Shown: in pieces, positions 13,101 to 24,013 of the stretch | Numbering within the stretch: position 1 is the stretch's first letter | How the letters are laid out: each line of letters opens with the position of its first letter | Program-made: the position numbers and the translations under genes | DNA from: Sarocladium kiliense | Taxonomy: Eukaryota; Ascomycota; Sordariomycetes; Hypocreales; Sarocladiaceae | Length of the DNA stretch: 64,000 nucleotides | Direction of reading: 5' to 3' | NCBI GenBank assembly: GCA_030734395.1 | Contig: JAUZTG010000041.1 | Span: 2,418,001 to 2,482,000, forward strand | The notes under the pieces: generated by a model | Told to the model about the DNA's origin: nothing | Database searches by the model: none | Seen by the model: the letters and a program-made list of their open reading frames with translations, nothing else

Positions 13101-13907
13101 GACTCCACTGGTGTCACAGACAGAGTCGTCAACCAGCTTCTGACGCAGATGGATGGTGCAGAAGGGCTGTCCGGGGTTTACGTCCTCGCCGCCACCTCCA
13201 GGCCAGATCTCATCGATCCCGCGCTTTTGCGACCAGGTCGACTGGACAAGTCACTGCTTTGTGACATGCCATCCTTAGAGGACCGTCACGACATTCTGAA
13301 GGCACTGTTGCATAAGGTCCGGCTTTCTGAGGAACTAGTGGAGTCTGATGACGCCTTGCTGGAGGTTGCGCGGCGCACGGATGGATTCTCAGGCGCCGAT
13401 ATCCAGGCGCTCGTGTCCAACGCTCAGTTAGAGGCCATTCACGATGTTCTCGACGTCAGCAATCCAGGCGGCAATGCTCAGCGAACTAATGGCACTACTG
13501 GCTCAAAGTCCAAAGCCGCACCCAGCTTCCTCCAGTTCCGTTATGGCTCAGAGGTTGCTCCAGTGCAAGAGGCGACACCCCGAAGCCAAGCGGCCGCTAA
13601 CGTTGAGAATGCAGCCATTGTCGCCAAGCTCGAAGAGATCAAGCTTGCACGGAAAAAGTCGAGACGTATCCAGCCGGGATCTGGCGTGTTAGACTCGAAC
13701 GGAAAGACTGGCGCAGCGGAACAAAGAGAGGTTGTTGTCGAGTGGACACATTTGGTCAAGGCGCTGGACAACACCAGAGCCAGTATCAGCTCAGAGGAGA
13801 AGAATCGCCTGCGGAGGATATATCATGAGTTTGTAGTCGGGAGGAGTGGCCAAATGAAGGACGGGCAGGGCAGTATGGAGATTGGAGGCAGAAGCAGCCT
13901 TATGTAG
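10192..13907 (+). CDS. PEX1: Peroxisomal AAA ATPase Pex1
   Basis: Pex1, which with Pex6 forms the AAA ATPase that extracts ubiquitinated Pex5 from the peroxisomal membrane, 1218 residues. Exons: 10192-10308 and 10368-13907, separated by a 59-bp intron (phase 0). The N-terminal region matches the Pex1 double-psi-barrel domain (ALVHLKNCLVNLPPSLV, then ELSYRAPPS and FVGWTGM). There are two AAA modules. D1 has Walker A GAMGSGKS (547-554) but LDDLD at the Walker B position. D2 is canonical, with GYPGCGKT (880-887), VLFFDEFDS (from 935), a GASEKSVRDLF pore/linker segment, and the SRF-like ATSRPDLIDPALLRPGR. The length is typical. The start is the first ATG giving the family N terminus. Confidence 0.96.
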
Positions 13908-14850
13908 GAAAAGAGAGGCACTGAAATGCCACATTGTTCTTTCAATTCTCCCGCATTTTGTTGTCTACGTTTTAAGCAGCTGCGCCAAGCACCACGAACA
14001 ATGCGCTCGAGGACGGTCGAGTTCAGTAGGCGCGCATGATGGAAGCAATTGTAAGCCCGATGATCAACGTGGGATAGGACAGAGCGAATCAAGAGGCAAT
14101 ATTGTGAATGATTACCGACTTAGCTCTGCTCTTTTGAGCTGCTTATGGCTATATGTCACTGGCAAGGCTATAGCCCTGGGTGGAGGATAGGGAGTCGTTT
14201 GGTGATGAATGATGATCGTTGAACTATCGAATATCATGGCATCGCAAGGGTTATCCTTGAAGAGCGAATCATGATATTCCAATAGAGCGATGTAACCTCG
14301 TCAACAGCTTGCAGCAAGTGCAGACTTTATTGAGCCACTATGCACCACATCAGGTGTCATAAGCCCACAAGCCCATGGCCGCAGCGATGGCGGCCTCTCA
14401 GGTCTGCACCCGCGATGCCCGCTTATTATGCACAACCAGGCTACTGCAGGCGATTGCTTTGCTGTTCGCATGCACGTTCTGCAGCCAGTGGCAGCAGCGG
14501 CGCATGTTCGCAAGCCACTTTTTTTTCCCCCTTCCTGTGCGAGTTTGCAGGGATTCGGAGCAATTTAGGTGAGTGGCAGCAGGGGACCAGAAGAGCTATA
14601 GATCGGCGGAGCCGAACCAGCCTCCTCGGTTCCCTCCTCATTTTCTGCCGCCAAACTTTGTTGTTTTATTCTTGCATTGGCATACTCATTGGGCTTTCTC
14701 GCTGGCATACTCGTGATCTGTCAGCTCTTGAGCATTGCTTCCCATTGATTCTCTGAGCAGCAACGTTGTCATCATGGAGGTGTGAGGAGAGTCAGCAGCT
14801 GAGGTCATTAAGCGGGGGAAGCGCTGTGGTCACCCACAGTTTAAAACGGA
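13908..14850. other. Intergenic, PEX1 to CorA-like gene
   Basis: A 943-bp spacer between two genes on the + strand. It should contain the PEX1 3' UTR and the promoter of the next gene. A T-run lies around 14518-14527. I find no gene or RNA here. Confidence 0.5.
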
Positions 14851-17800
14851 ATGGACAACCGTCGCCAACGGCCCGCAGACGGAGCCCCAGATGCTGGGCA
14901 ACGAGCACCAAGACTTCCGGCGTACAATGTCGAGGATCTCTACCCGGACCCCGGTGCGCTCACTGATGCCTGGGCACGCTATATGAGAGAGAGGTTCGGC
15001 CGTCGGGAAGCTTTCTACGAGCGTCTGAACCCCACAGAGAGGGAGCTTCTGCGCAAGGAGCTCCGTCGAATCCGATGGTTTCGAGAGCATTTCAAGGACT
15101 ACCGTATCGCCACCACAGATCGTCTGCCTTTAGTTGCTTTACTTGATGATGCGAGGAGCAAATGGCGGGAGATTGCCTCCAAGAGGGCGGAAGAGGAGCT
15201 GGAGGCTGTGAAGAAAGAGACCGAGAAGAACGGCGACACAGTCACCAGGTCAAGAAATCGTCAGATCCTGCTCATGGTTCAGCATTGGCTGCGGCACGAG
15301 TACCATGCTCGTCAGAATGCGGTGTTACCAGAGGGATTCATGGGGGATCTCGAGGTGACCACTGAGAACAGCAGCCCGGCTGGAGATGATCCCAAGAAGC
15401 CCAATTACGGATACAACGGCTGGCTCATTGTCTGGGACCAGGAAAAAGGAGGCGTAGACTCAGATCACCCTCTGATCAATGGGAAGTTCCCTCATCAGAA
15501 GATCTCCATCCAGCAGCTGCTGTATAACAAGGAGAACACGCCTCTGAAGCGAACATCGAACAAGAAGCAATTGCGGTACTTCCATCTTCCTGCCAACAGC
15601 ATGAAATGGGTTGAGGTCAGTCCTATGCTGCCTCGAGAAGACATGGGCTTTCTCGTGCTGACGCTTTGAAAAGGATGCCATGTCGCGATATTATGGAGAA
15701 GACGGGGTCCAGTTTGACAGCAAATTGGCAGATACCAACACCAAGTCCAATGCCCAACGACTCTTGCGGAACGAGCTCTGGAGAGGTCAACAGCGAGGCG
15801 GCCATAATCTGCCGCCCCATTCTCGGCAGATGGGTGCACGATGCTCCGTTGTTCCCTCGGCTCCTTGGCCGTCACGCGCCGAGACCAGGCACAGTTCCGT
15901 CACTGGTAAAGACATTGTCATGTTTGTAAGTTTCCCAGGACACGTGGTTCTTGAGATATGCTGACCTTCTGATGCTAGATGCCGTTCTTGCACTGGGAAG
16001 TCGAGAAGCGCCTCTACCGCATGGCTCAGTTTGCCGACATCGCCAAACGTCGTAAAGAAGTTCAGGAACGCATCCGCCGCGCCAATACCCTCCGATACAG
16101 AGCTCGCATTGCGGACGTAGCTCGTCTTCAGCAGGCGAAACCCCTCCGCCCGCAGACATGGTACGATAATGAGGAGAGACGGTCATCTTACTGGCGCCCG
16201 CGTCATCCCCTCGCGAAGTACTTCTGGCATGTCGCGAAGCTGTATCAAATTATCGATGAGGCTGCAGATGGAAGGCTGATTGAAGATCATCTATTCGATG
16301 ACTCGCCGCTGCACATGCGAAGGACGTTGGAACAATTCTACTATTGGACAGCGCCTGATACAACAGGGAGGGATAAAGAACAAGTAGTTTGTCGCGGAAC
16401 GAGAGCGCAGAACGAGGACCCAGATGCAACAGCAAGACTAGTCATGGTGGACCAGCTGTGGCTATGGATTCTCGATGAGAGTAGGTCTTCTTGTATGTCC
16501 TCAAGTGTTACGAATGCTGATCCGTTTCCAGACACGGTCATTTCCTGCTTCCCACGTAGGTGGGGTCGCAATAACCCAGACCCGTCTGCCGTTCACCGCG
16601 GCATTCGCGATCGCTTCAAGGCCTTGGACGTGGATGAGATCCGTAGTGTATACGATCTGGCCGGCTTGGTCGTGGACGAATGTTCCAAAGTCTTCTTTGA
16701 CCGCACAAAGCCGCTTGACCAGCGACCGGACGTCGTGGACCTCTTCAGCTCAGCCATTTCCAACACGGTGAGTCGACCACATTGCTCATACTTCTGCAAG
16801 ATGGCAGCTAACAATTTTGCAAGGCCGAGAGGAAAACCTATGCCTATGAAGCATTTGGCCGAGACATCAGCCGCATCAGCTCCGATACACTTGAATCCGC
16901 CGAACAACTGCTTCGCAAATCCCTCAACATCGGCGTCGAATGGAACATCCTCGTCGAAGCCCAAAACGTCATCGAGGAACTCCAGGTCATGCAAGAGATC
17001 TTCACCCAACAAATCACCGTTCTCAAGGACTGCCACAAAGCCCTGAAAACCATCCACTGGAACGCCTCTCCCAAAGTCAACTGGTTCGGGAAAGACGACC
17101 TCTTCAGCGGCAATGGCAACAATGGCGGTGCGGGCGATGAAAGCCCGCTTTCGCCACGGGCGGCTATGAGCACTTCCGAAACGGCGGAGGCGCTGCGGGA
17201 CGCAGCGATGGATAGGATGGCGAGTCTGGTTGCAGATATGGAGCAGAGGAGGGAGGAGTTGGCGAGTATGGAGAAGTTGCAGAATAAGACGAGGTCGCAG
17301 CTGCGGGAGCTCCTGGACATGAAGCAGCAGCAGTCGAACATCATAGAGGCAAAGGCTGCCATTCGAAGAGCGGATGAGTCGGTTCTGCAGGGACGGTCGA
17401 TTGTGGTGTTCACAGTTGTCACCATTTTCTTTGTACGTTCTCACATGCTTTTTGCAAAAAGACACACTGAAGCTGACACCACGTGAAATAGCTGCCTTTA
17501 TCGTTCTTCGCCAGCGTCTTCGGCATGAACGCCCCCGAACTGAGCTCCGACGGCGTCATGCCCCTCAAAAAACAGCTCACCCTGATGTGTAAGCCATGAC
17601 CCCAGAGCTAACACACATCTTTCACTCATCTAACCTCTTTCATACAGTCGCAATTTCAGCCGCCGTCATCTTCGTCTCCCTCTCCCTCGCCTTCAGCACC
17701 TGGACCCGAACGATCATCACCGTCCCCCTCAGCCTCCTCTACGCCCAGATCTCGGACCGCCTAGGCTGGCGGTACCGCACCTCAGCCTACAACTCCACAA

Positions 17801-18054
17801 CCTTGAAGAACATGCAGCGCGAGCGCCTCAAGCAGCTCGATACCAAAGCAATGGCGAGACGATTGACAGAAATCAGCAGCCGTGCGAGAGACATGTCGCC
17901 GTTTCACCACCACTATCATCACCATCATCATCGTGAGGAGAAGAAGGAGGAGGAAATGCAGCAGAGGAGTCCAACATGGAGTTTGAGTAAGTTCTCGTCA
18001 GTGAATGGGGTGTTTAGAACTAAGAAACTGGAAGAGGATCCTGGTTCTGTTTGA
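14851..18054 (+). CDS. CorA-like Mg2+ transporter-type membrane protein
   Basis: Large fungal CorA-like protein of 955 residues: a long soluble N-terminal part, then two C-terminal membrane helices. Exons: 14851-15615, 15674-15925, 15979-16480, 16532-16767, 16824-17432, 17492-17588, 17648-18054; all joins keep phase. The N-terminal half has the YGYNGWLIVWDQEKGG and LEQFYYWTAPDT segments known from ascomycete proteins often annotated as ankyrin/Mg2+ transporter. The stalk is helical and Glu/Arg-rich. TM1 spans about 777-798 and is followed by GMN (799-801), the CorA signature; TM2 spans about 821-839. A histidine run (907-915, with one Tyr) and a Glu/Lys patch follow TM2 in the tail. Ion specificity is not established. 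An additional upstream exon cannot be excluded. Confidence 0.88.
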
Positions 18055-18410
18055 TGAGAGTATGAGATCATGAACTTTATGACCTAGAAACTTCTATATG
18101 AGCGAGCCCAAGCCTGTCTTTTCCGAATATAAAGTCGCATTTGTTCTCTTCTTACGCTGTTGCCCAGTTGCCTCTTCGGATGACAAGTCACTTGCTACAC
18201 AAGCCAACATAACAGCTAAAGTCTTTTTGTATTCCTGCCCCTGTCTAGGAAACTCCGGGTCACTATGCCAACCGCATGCATTCGTCATCAGTCGTCATCA
18301 TGGTTCATCGCCTCTTTATGCGCCTCTTTCGCCGTTTATGAAGAATAAGACAAATCAAGAACTAGGAAAAACGTATTTTTTCTGTGCAGATCACTGCACA
18401 TGCCATCTGG
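18055..18410. other. Convergent spacer
   Basis: A 356-bp spacer between two convergent stop codons, presumably overlapping 3' UTRs. Nothing else is seen. Confidence 0.5.
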
Positions 18411-19490
18411 CTAGAGCTGAGGTTCACCCAAAAGCTCACGAACCAAGCCGAGGATTTCCCCGTGAATCTCCCTTTTCGCGACGACCATGCCACGATTGTT
18501 GAAGAAACTCCGTCCGGCGCCGAAATCCATCTCTCTGCCGTCAAGGTCTGTGACTTTGCCTCCGAGCTCGGTGAAGATCAGTTGAGAGCCTGCGTGATCC
18601 CAGACGCGGACGGAGACTGGTTCCACGTTCTTTCTAGGAACGCGGACCTGTAGATCGCCACCACCGAGAATCAGGGATGCGTAGCGCATATGGGAGGACC
18701 AGACATTCGTGCCAGGATCAGGAGTACCGAGCTTTCGGGCAAGAGCCTCGGGAATGTCATGACGAAGAGCCTTGCTGGCAGTGCAGCCAACGAAGTGGAG
18801 ATTGTTGATACTCTTTGGCTGAGGCAGGCTCTTGAGAACCTCGCGGGGAGAGAGAGTGCCGTTGGCACTGACATAACGTATTGTTGCACCTTGGCCTTTG
18901 ACTGCCGTGATGATGACACCCAGGCCATCCTTATCGACAGTATCTTCACTGACGCGGCCGTTTTGCAACTTGAGGTTGGGGCAGCCCATAACGCCCACGA
19001 CCTCCTTGCCATCCTTCATAAGGGCAAGTGAGACAGCGTATTGCTTGCCCTCCAGGAAGGCCTTAGTACCGTCAACAGGATCCATGATCCAGTAGAAGCC
19101 TTCGCGGCCGCCCTTGCCATTCCCTCCACGGTCAATCATTTCCATCATCTCTTGCTCCGATGACGGGGAGGCGAGATCGACGGGACCGGCACCATTTGGC
19201 ACACTTGGCACATTCACGGACGAGACAAGTCCAAAAACCTTCTCACGCAGCTTCGCGTCATGACGCAGCTCAGTAGCATCCTCTTCACCCAGCACGCCAT
19301 ACCTTGGGAAAGCCGCCTCCAAAGCACTTATCAACAAGGCCTGAGCAGCAAAGTCGGCAACAGTGACAGGCGTCAGGTCAGACTTGGAGATCTCGTCAAC
19401 TGTAGACAAGACCTTCTTAGTGAGCACGCAGGCGCGCAGGACGGCAAGCTCGGCGATATCTCGCTCACGAGAGTACGTAGGGGCAGCCAT
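18411..19490 (-). CDS. MET22: 3'(2'),5'-bisphosphate nucleotidase (Hal2/Met22)
   Basis: Single-exon gene for a 359-residue member of the Li+-sensitive inositol-monophosphatase-like superfamily. Hal2/Met22 removes the 3' phosphate from PAP (a by-product of sulfate assimilation) and PAPS, and is a target of Na+/Li+ toxicity. Metal-binding motifs are visible: GEED (68-71), WIMDPVDGTKAFL with D137 and D140, and VWDHAGSQLIF with D298. Yeast Hal2 is 357 residues, a near-perfect size match. The frame continues open upstream to 19538, but only through non-ATG codons; the ATG at 19490 gives the expected start MAAPTYSRERDIAELAV. Confidence 0.95.
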   Translation of the reverse strand: MAAPTYSRERDIAELAVLRACVLTKKVLSTVDEISKSDLTPVTVADFAAQALLISALEAAFPRYGVLGEEDATELRHDAKLREKVFGLVSSVNVPSVPNGAGPVDLASPSSEQEMMEMIDRGGNGKGGREGFYWIMDPVDGTKAFLEGKQYAVSLALMKDGKEVVGVMGCPNLKLQNGRVSEDTVDKDGLGVIITAVKGQGATIRYVSANGTLSPREVLKSLPQPKSINNLHFVGCTASKALRHDIPEALARKLGTPDPGTNVWSSHMRYASLILGGGDLQVRVPRKNVEPVSVRVWDHAGSQLIFTELGGKVTDLDGREMDFGAGRSFFNNRGMVVAKREIHGEILGLVRELLGEPQL

Positions 19491-21210
19491 GGTGGAGATG
19501 CGAGGAGAAAGCGCAAAGGCCAAGGACAGCGTAAGCAAGCAGAGGCTGAGGCGATAAGGACTGTATATGTAGAGAGCGAGAAAAGTGTCAGCTTCTTAAG
19601 AGGGAGTTTTCTTCGAGTCATCGGGCAGAGAAGGGGTTTTGCTGACCAGATGTGACAGCGTGCCCAAGTCACGAGTCGAGGAGGGATGAAGCCGCCAAAT
19701 GCCAGTTTTGCAGGGTCCCTGCGCACCGGATCTGAAGGCAGAAGACTGACTACCTGAGGGATGAACCAGTCCGGTTGGGACAGACCACGCGCCGCTCAGT
19801 CCTTGTTAAGAAAAGCCCCAGAAAAGACGGCTGCAGCCTGGGGGGAAAGGGGGGGGGGGGGATAAATATGAGGGAGAAGGTCGTCCGGGTCCTGGTGAGA
19901 AGGATGATGAGGTCGGTATAGGTGATTCAGTGGCCGAGGCAGCCTAACGGTAGTGGGTTACAAGCGCCTACGAAGGGGGTCGAGCTGGTGATGCTCCCTT
20001 GGGCTTGGTCTCTCGTGACTTTGTAGCTGAAAATGAGAGAGTCCTCTAAGGTAAGACCGACCTCGTCCCGTATGTATGTATTTCTGCTTAAAAATTCAAA
20101 CAGCGAAAAAGGATTGCTGTCCCCGTGTGACGGCGCACACTGTGGTGACCTGGCCGGTTTGTGGCTATGTTCCCCCTTCGGCGATGGCGAGGCACGGGCT
20201 GAGTCGAGCTCCAGGTCCTAATCAGTTAGCACGCCTCGTCGCGCTGCTTGGGCTGCCGCCCCTGGGGTCTGGTGCTTGTTGGGCGTTGTTTTGCTGCTTT
20301 GCCGATTATGGCTATTCTCTTATTTCATTTGCCATGATCGCTTTTGCGGAAATCGATGATTGGTGTTGGGCTGCTTGCTCTGGCTTCCCCAACGGCACTG
20401 CCTCACGTGGTCAGTTGCCACGTCGCGACACTGCTGACTGCTGGTACATGAGTCAGTTTGTGTCGCTGATCATGAGAGGCAAAGAAGTCACCCTTACTGG
20501 GATGTAGATATCGCGACTGAGGGGGGACGTTCCGAACGATTGTGCTCAGGCTTGCTTGGGTCCTGGGCCTGCAGCATCCCGCGTGCATGGCTCTAAGCCT
20601 CCCACGCAGGTTTGGGGGTCGATACCAACAGGCATGATGCGGGATGGCAGGGCTGTGTGCACAGGTGTAAATGCCTCTTGCTGATGTCGGCCATGTCATG
20701 CTGCAGGGACCCGTGCTACATGGGGGTTTGTTTTGAGAGCAAACCCTTGCTTGGGCGTTACCATAAGGCTTTCTCTGCATCCTTGCCTATTATTCCTACG
20801 AGCCGTGCTTCTTCTTTAGAACATTGCTATTTCAACAGTACTTTCGTAGCCAGTGGTCAGGGGCTGCTGGTAAATCCACGTTGATTGATGGCATAGCTGC
20901 TACCTATGCCTCATGTTGATACGTACCATCAACGATGGATCCGAGAATAGCAACCTGAACAGCAAAAAGCAAAGCCCCGTGTCGTATGCTCCTTAATTAC
21001 GACAGAGAGTTTTCACCTAAAGTAAGCTGACTTAGGCCTTTCCCTCCTCATTCACATCCCATACAGCTTTTGTCTAAATAGCAATGCTCCTTCCCTACCA
21101 ACTTCGCATCACATGCAGCGTCACGTGTCGCATTCGTAGAGATTCTTCCTCAAGCTTCTCCCAGTAGGAGAGAGCATTTCAAGTGAAGCAACACAGTTCT
21201 TAGGGTCGAG
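19491..21210. other. Intergenic region, no gene seen
   Basis: This 1.7-kb spacer lies between the HAL2 promoter side and the 3' end of the deaminase-like gene. It contains a G-rich block (19840-19861) and otherwise mixed sequence with stops in all frames. The longest frames, near 20076-20507 and 20403-20780, show no recognisable domain. I searched by eye for tRNA T-arms and found none. Confidence 0.45.
19849..19861 (+). repeat. 13-nt G run
   Basis: A homopolymer of 13 G follows a six-G run and three A. It lies about 360 bp upstream of the HAL2 ATG. It is prone to slippage and could form a G-quadruplex; no function is implied by sequence alone. Confidence 0.8.
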
Positions 21211-23191
21211 TTATCTCTGAGGTGTCTGAGTCTCTACTTCAGCTATATACACCTCAGCACCAAGCCGCATAAGCACCGAATCGCAACCCTTTCCACACGC
21301 AATCTCCTTTCCTAGCTCTAGATCTTTGTCAATGTCGTGGATCCGTTCCTTAGCACACCTATCTTCTGCCTCGATGGCAGATAACCGACGGACGCGAACT
21401 GATAGCTCTTTTTGGCCAGCACATTGCCGGTCCTCGTGTTCCACCAGCACTTGCAGTCTCGGGCACGGCCGAGTACAGATTGTGTCGCCTGGGCGGATAG
21501 ATGTCCAAGGAGCGGATCTTGGAGTCTCCCAAATGACTTCCAATGGTAACGACTTAGCGACATATTGCTCGGCTTTGAGTGGTTCAACTGTCTCAATCTC
21601 ATCTTGTCTCGGTCCTGTGCTAATGTAAGTCTGTAGGCTTGCCCGTGGTGTAGTGATCCCATCCTCTCTGACAGTCTCTTCACTGCCGTCATCGGTCTGG
21701 ACTTCGACTTCAATTTCCTGCGACTCATCTCCTATACCCGAAATGGTAGTCATTACACTTTCAATAGTGACCCTCTGCAGCGTGGCACTGCTCTCGCAAT
21801 CCGCAATCAGACCCTGCAACACTTTACTTGAGTTCACAGGCTCCTTCAAGCAATTCACCACATAATTCTCGAGATTCTTGGCGAATTTCTTGTGCACTTT
21901 GTCCAGGTTCATGGAAGGCAAACGCCAACCAGGATAGATCTTCCCATGGGAACGCGGAACAGCAAAGTCACCCGTCCAAGCGATGAAGGCACCGCACAGG
22001 AAGCAAGCCATTTTGTTCGACTCGATCACGCGGGGCCAATCCCTGACCGCTTGTTGCTTGATATACCACACCAGTTGGATCTCAGCATGGATCTTGGCAC
22101 TTGTTCCTTGTGCTTTGCTCAAGCTATCGCGGAAACTCCGCCCGGTCTTAGTGCTGCCGGCAGATATCCCCAATAGCTTCGAGACTTGGGGCTTGCTAAG
22201 CCCCCCGACTGCGCCTACCCGCGTGCCGACTTCATCTTCCGTGGCTCTTGTCGTTTGAACAGTGCACTGAAGGGATGTCTCGTCCAGAAAGACGCAGACT
22301 GTGTCGATTTGTCGGAAGAGAGCGTCAGATCTGGCGAGCCTTGCGAGACGTGCAGCGCAAGTCTGGTATCGTCCAATCTTGCGAATCATATTCCAGATGC
22401 TCCAAGCCTCCTTCGGGTTGAACTTGGGTAGGTTCTTGGCTACATCCCGTATCAGAAAGGTCTTTGTATCAGTAGCCTGTTCCGTATGGGCGCATGATGC
22501 GATGAGCCTCCGGGTGGAAGCAGTGACCTCCTCATTCTCCCGACCTGCATAGTGTTTAGTAGAACTCAGATTATTCAAATCTAAGAGCAGGCGAGTAGCT
22601 TGTGCAAGAAAGACTTCTTGCGGTCCATTCCGTGTCTTTGATGTCAAAATCCCAATGGCTTCCGCCAGATGCTTCGTGAGTGGCGGCTTTGCAGTGCCCA
22701 ATCGAGTTCTCTGGCGGATGCGTTGCTTGCACATTCGTACAATTGCGTCGAGAATATCTGACTCGCATTGCTCTCGTCTATCTGCGATCTCATTAGCACT
22801 GTAAGTCTTTGCCTTCAAGACACAGCTTCATACTCGAGTTAGCAGTCTTCATCAACGAGATGATGCCATCGAAGCAGCTCTTGACTTCTGCCAAGTAAGG
22901 GCTCGGGGGACCTTTTTGCGTTGCATTCGCAGCAACAAGAATCCGAAGGCGATTCCCTGCAATCTCATGCACCGCAACGGCAGTAATACACTCCACATCA
23001 TCCCTTATGCTTGACAGAAATGCCAGATCTGAAGCGAGCTCCCGCTCGATGTCGAGACTCATGATGTGGCCATGTTGCATATCTCTCGTACACGGGACAG
23101 GCGATACCGGCAGAGACGGATGGTCACCAAGAGAATGCAAGAGCGCAATGTCTTCGGCAATCCTTGTCTGAACCTGCACACCGAAAGACAT
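21211..23191 (-). CDS. OTT_1508-like deaminase-domain protein
   Basis: Predicted protein of about 640 residues related to the fungal OTT_1508-like deaminase family (zinc-dependent cytidine-deaminase fold). Probable exons: 23191-22857 and 22798-21211. The intron (58 bp, GTTGAT...TACAG) is inferred from frame change and phase; its donor is weak, so the junction is uncertain by tens of bases. Catalytic-type signature: KIHAEIQLVWYIKQ with H349 and E351, then NKMACFLCGAFI with C377 and C380, followed by an SHGKIYPGWRLP segment that I associate with this family. Flanking parts are helical with no other domain recognised, and the last 150 residues are partly acidic. No signal peptide is seen. Substrate is unknown; nucleic-acid or nucleotide deamination is only inferred from the fold. 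The gene stands alone between HAL2 and CHD1. Confidence 0.75.
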
Positions 23192-24013
23192 GTCTAGGCT
23201 TCTGGTTGCTCAGTCCGGTCATCGAAGTGTGGAAAGGACCTGAGGGTGTGAAAGAGGGCTTCCATCCTCTGGAGCTTCGATATATGAAAGCGGCATTACC
23301 TCCCCCTCATCCATCCTGTCATTCATCCTGTCATTCACTACTGTCCCGATGGCCTGCATTGATTCTGCACCTTGAGCAAATCGCAACAACAGATCAGCCG
23401 CTGAGGCGTTACCTGGGACTGGCCAGCTGCACGCTGCGGGTGGCCTACCTTTGCGTTGGGCACCCAGCCTCCTGGCTGACCAATTGCATTACCAGAGATC
23501 AGGTCAGTACAACCCGGCCCGCATCACTCTCCATGTTACGAGCCTTGAGCAAGAGAGACCCATTCAGTCAAATGACGCTTGTAGTATTGTTCTACATTCC
23601 CTTTATCTAGTATACGACCGCGTCCCAGTCATCTAGGATACGGGACGCACGACAAGCTCCGACCGTACAGGCACCATCACAATGCCCGTGACGGCCAAGC
23701 CCTCCATCATTTTTTCCACATCATGATCGGGATCCTCCAAGTTGACATTAGAATCAGACCCCTTGGAGACCTGTCAACGGCCGTCTGCGTTCACCATAGA
23801 AGCAGGCTTGACCAAATAGAAGAGGGACACAAAACACCTTAACCCTGTGTATGACATGATATCCCCTGGGTATGATGGTCTGACATGTCTTAAAAAAACG
23901 AGGCCGACCTATTTGTTGTTTACCTCAACGCCAGACGATGCAAATGAATCAAACGCCGACATATTGCCACGCACGCTCCGCCGTAAGCTGGCACGATGCT
24001 AGAAGAAAGCAGC
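23192..24013. other. Intergenic, deaminase promoter and CHD1 3' side
   Basis: An 822-bp spacer that should hold the promoter of the deaminase-like gene and the CHD1 3' UTR. Apart from a short tandem repeat at 23312-23335 I see nothing structured. Confidence 0.45.
23312..23335. repeat. 12-bp tandem duplication
   Basis: Two perfect head-to-tail copies of CATCCTGTCATT, about 120 bp upstream of the deaminase-like ATG. Probably a simple slippage duplication. Confidence 0.8.
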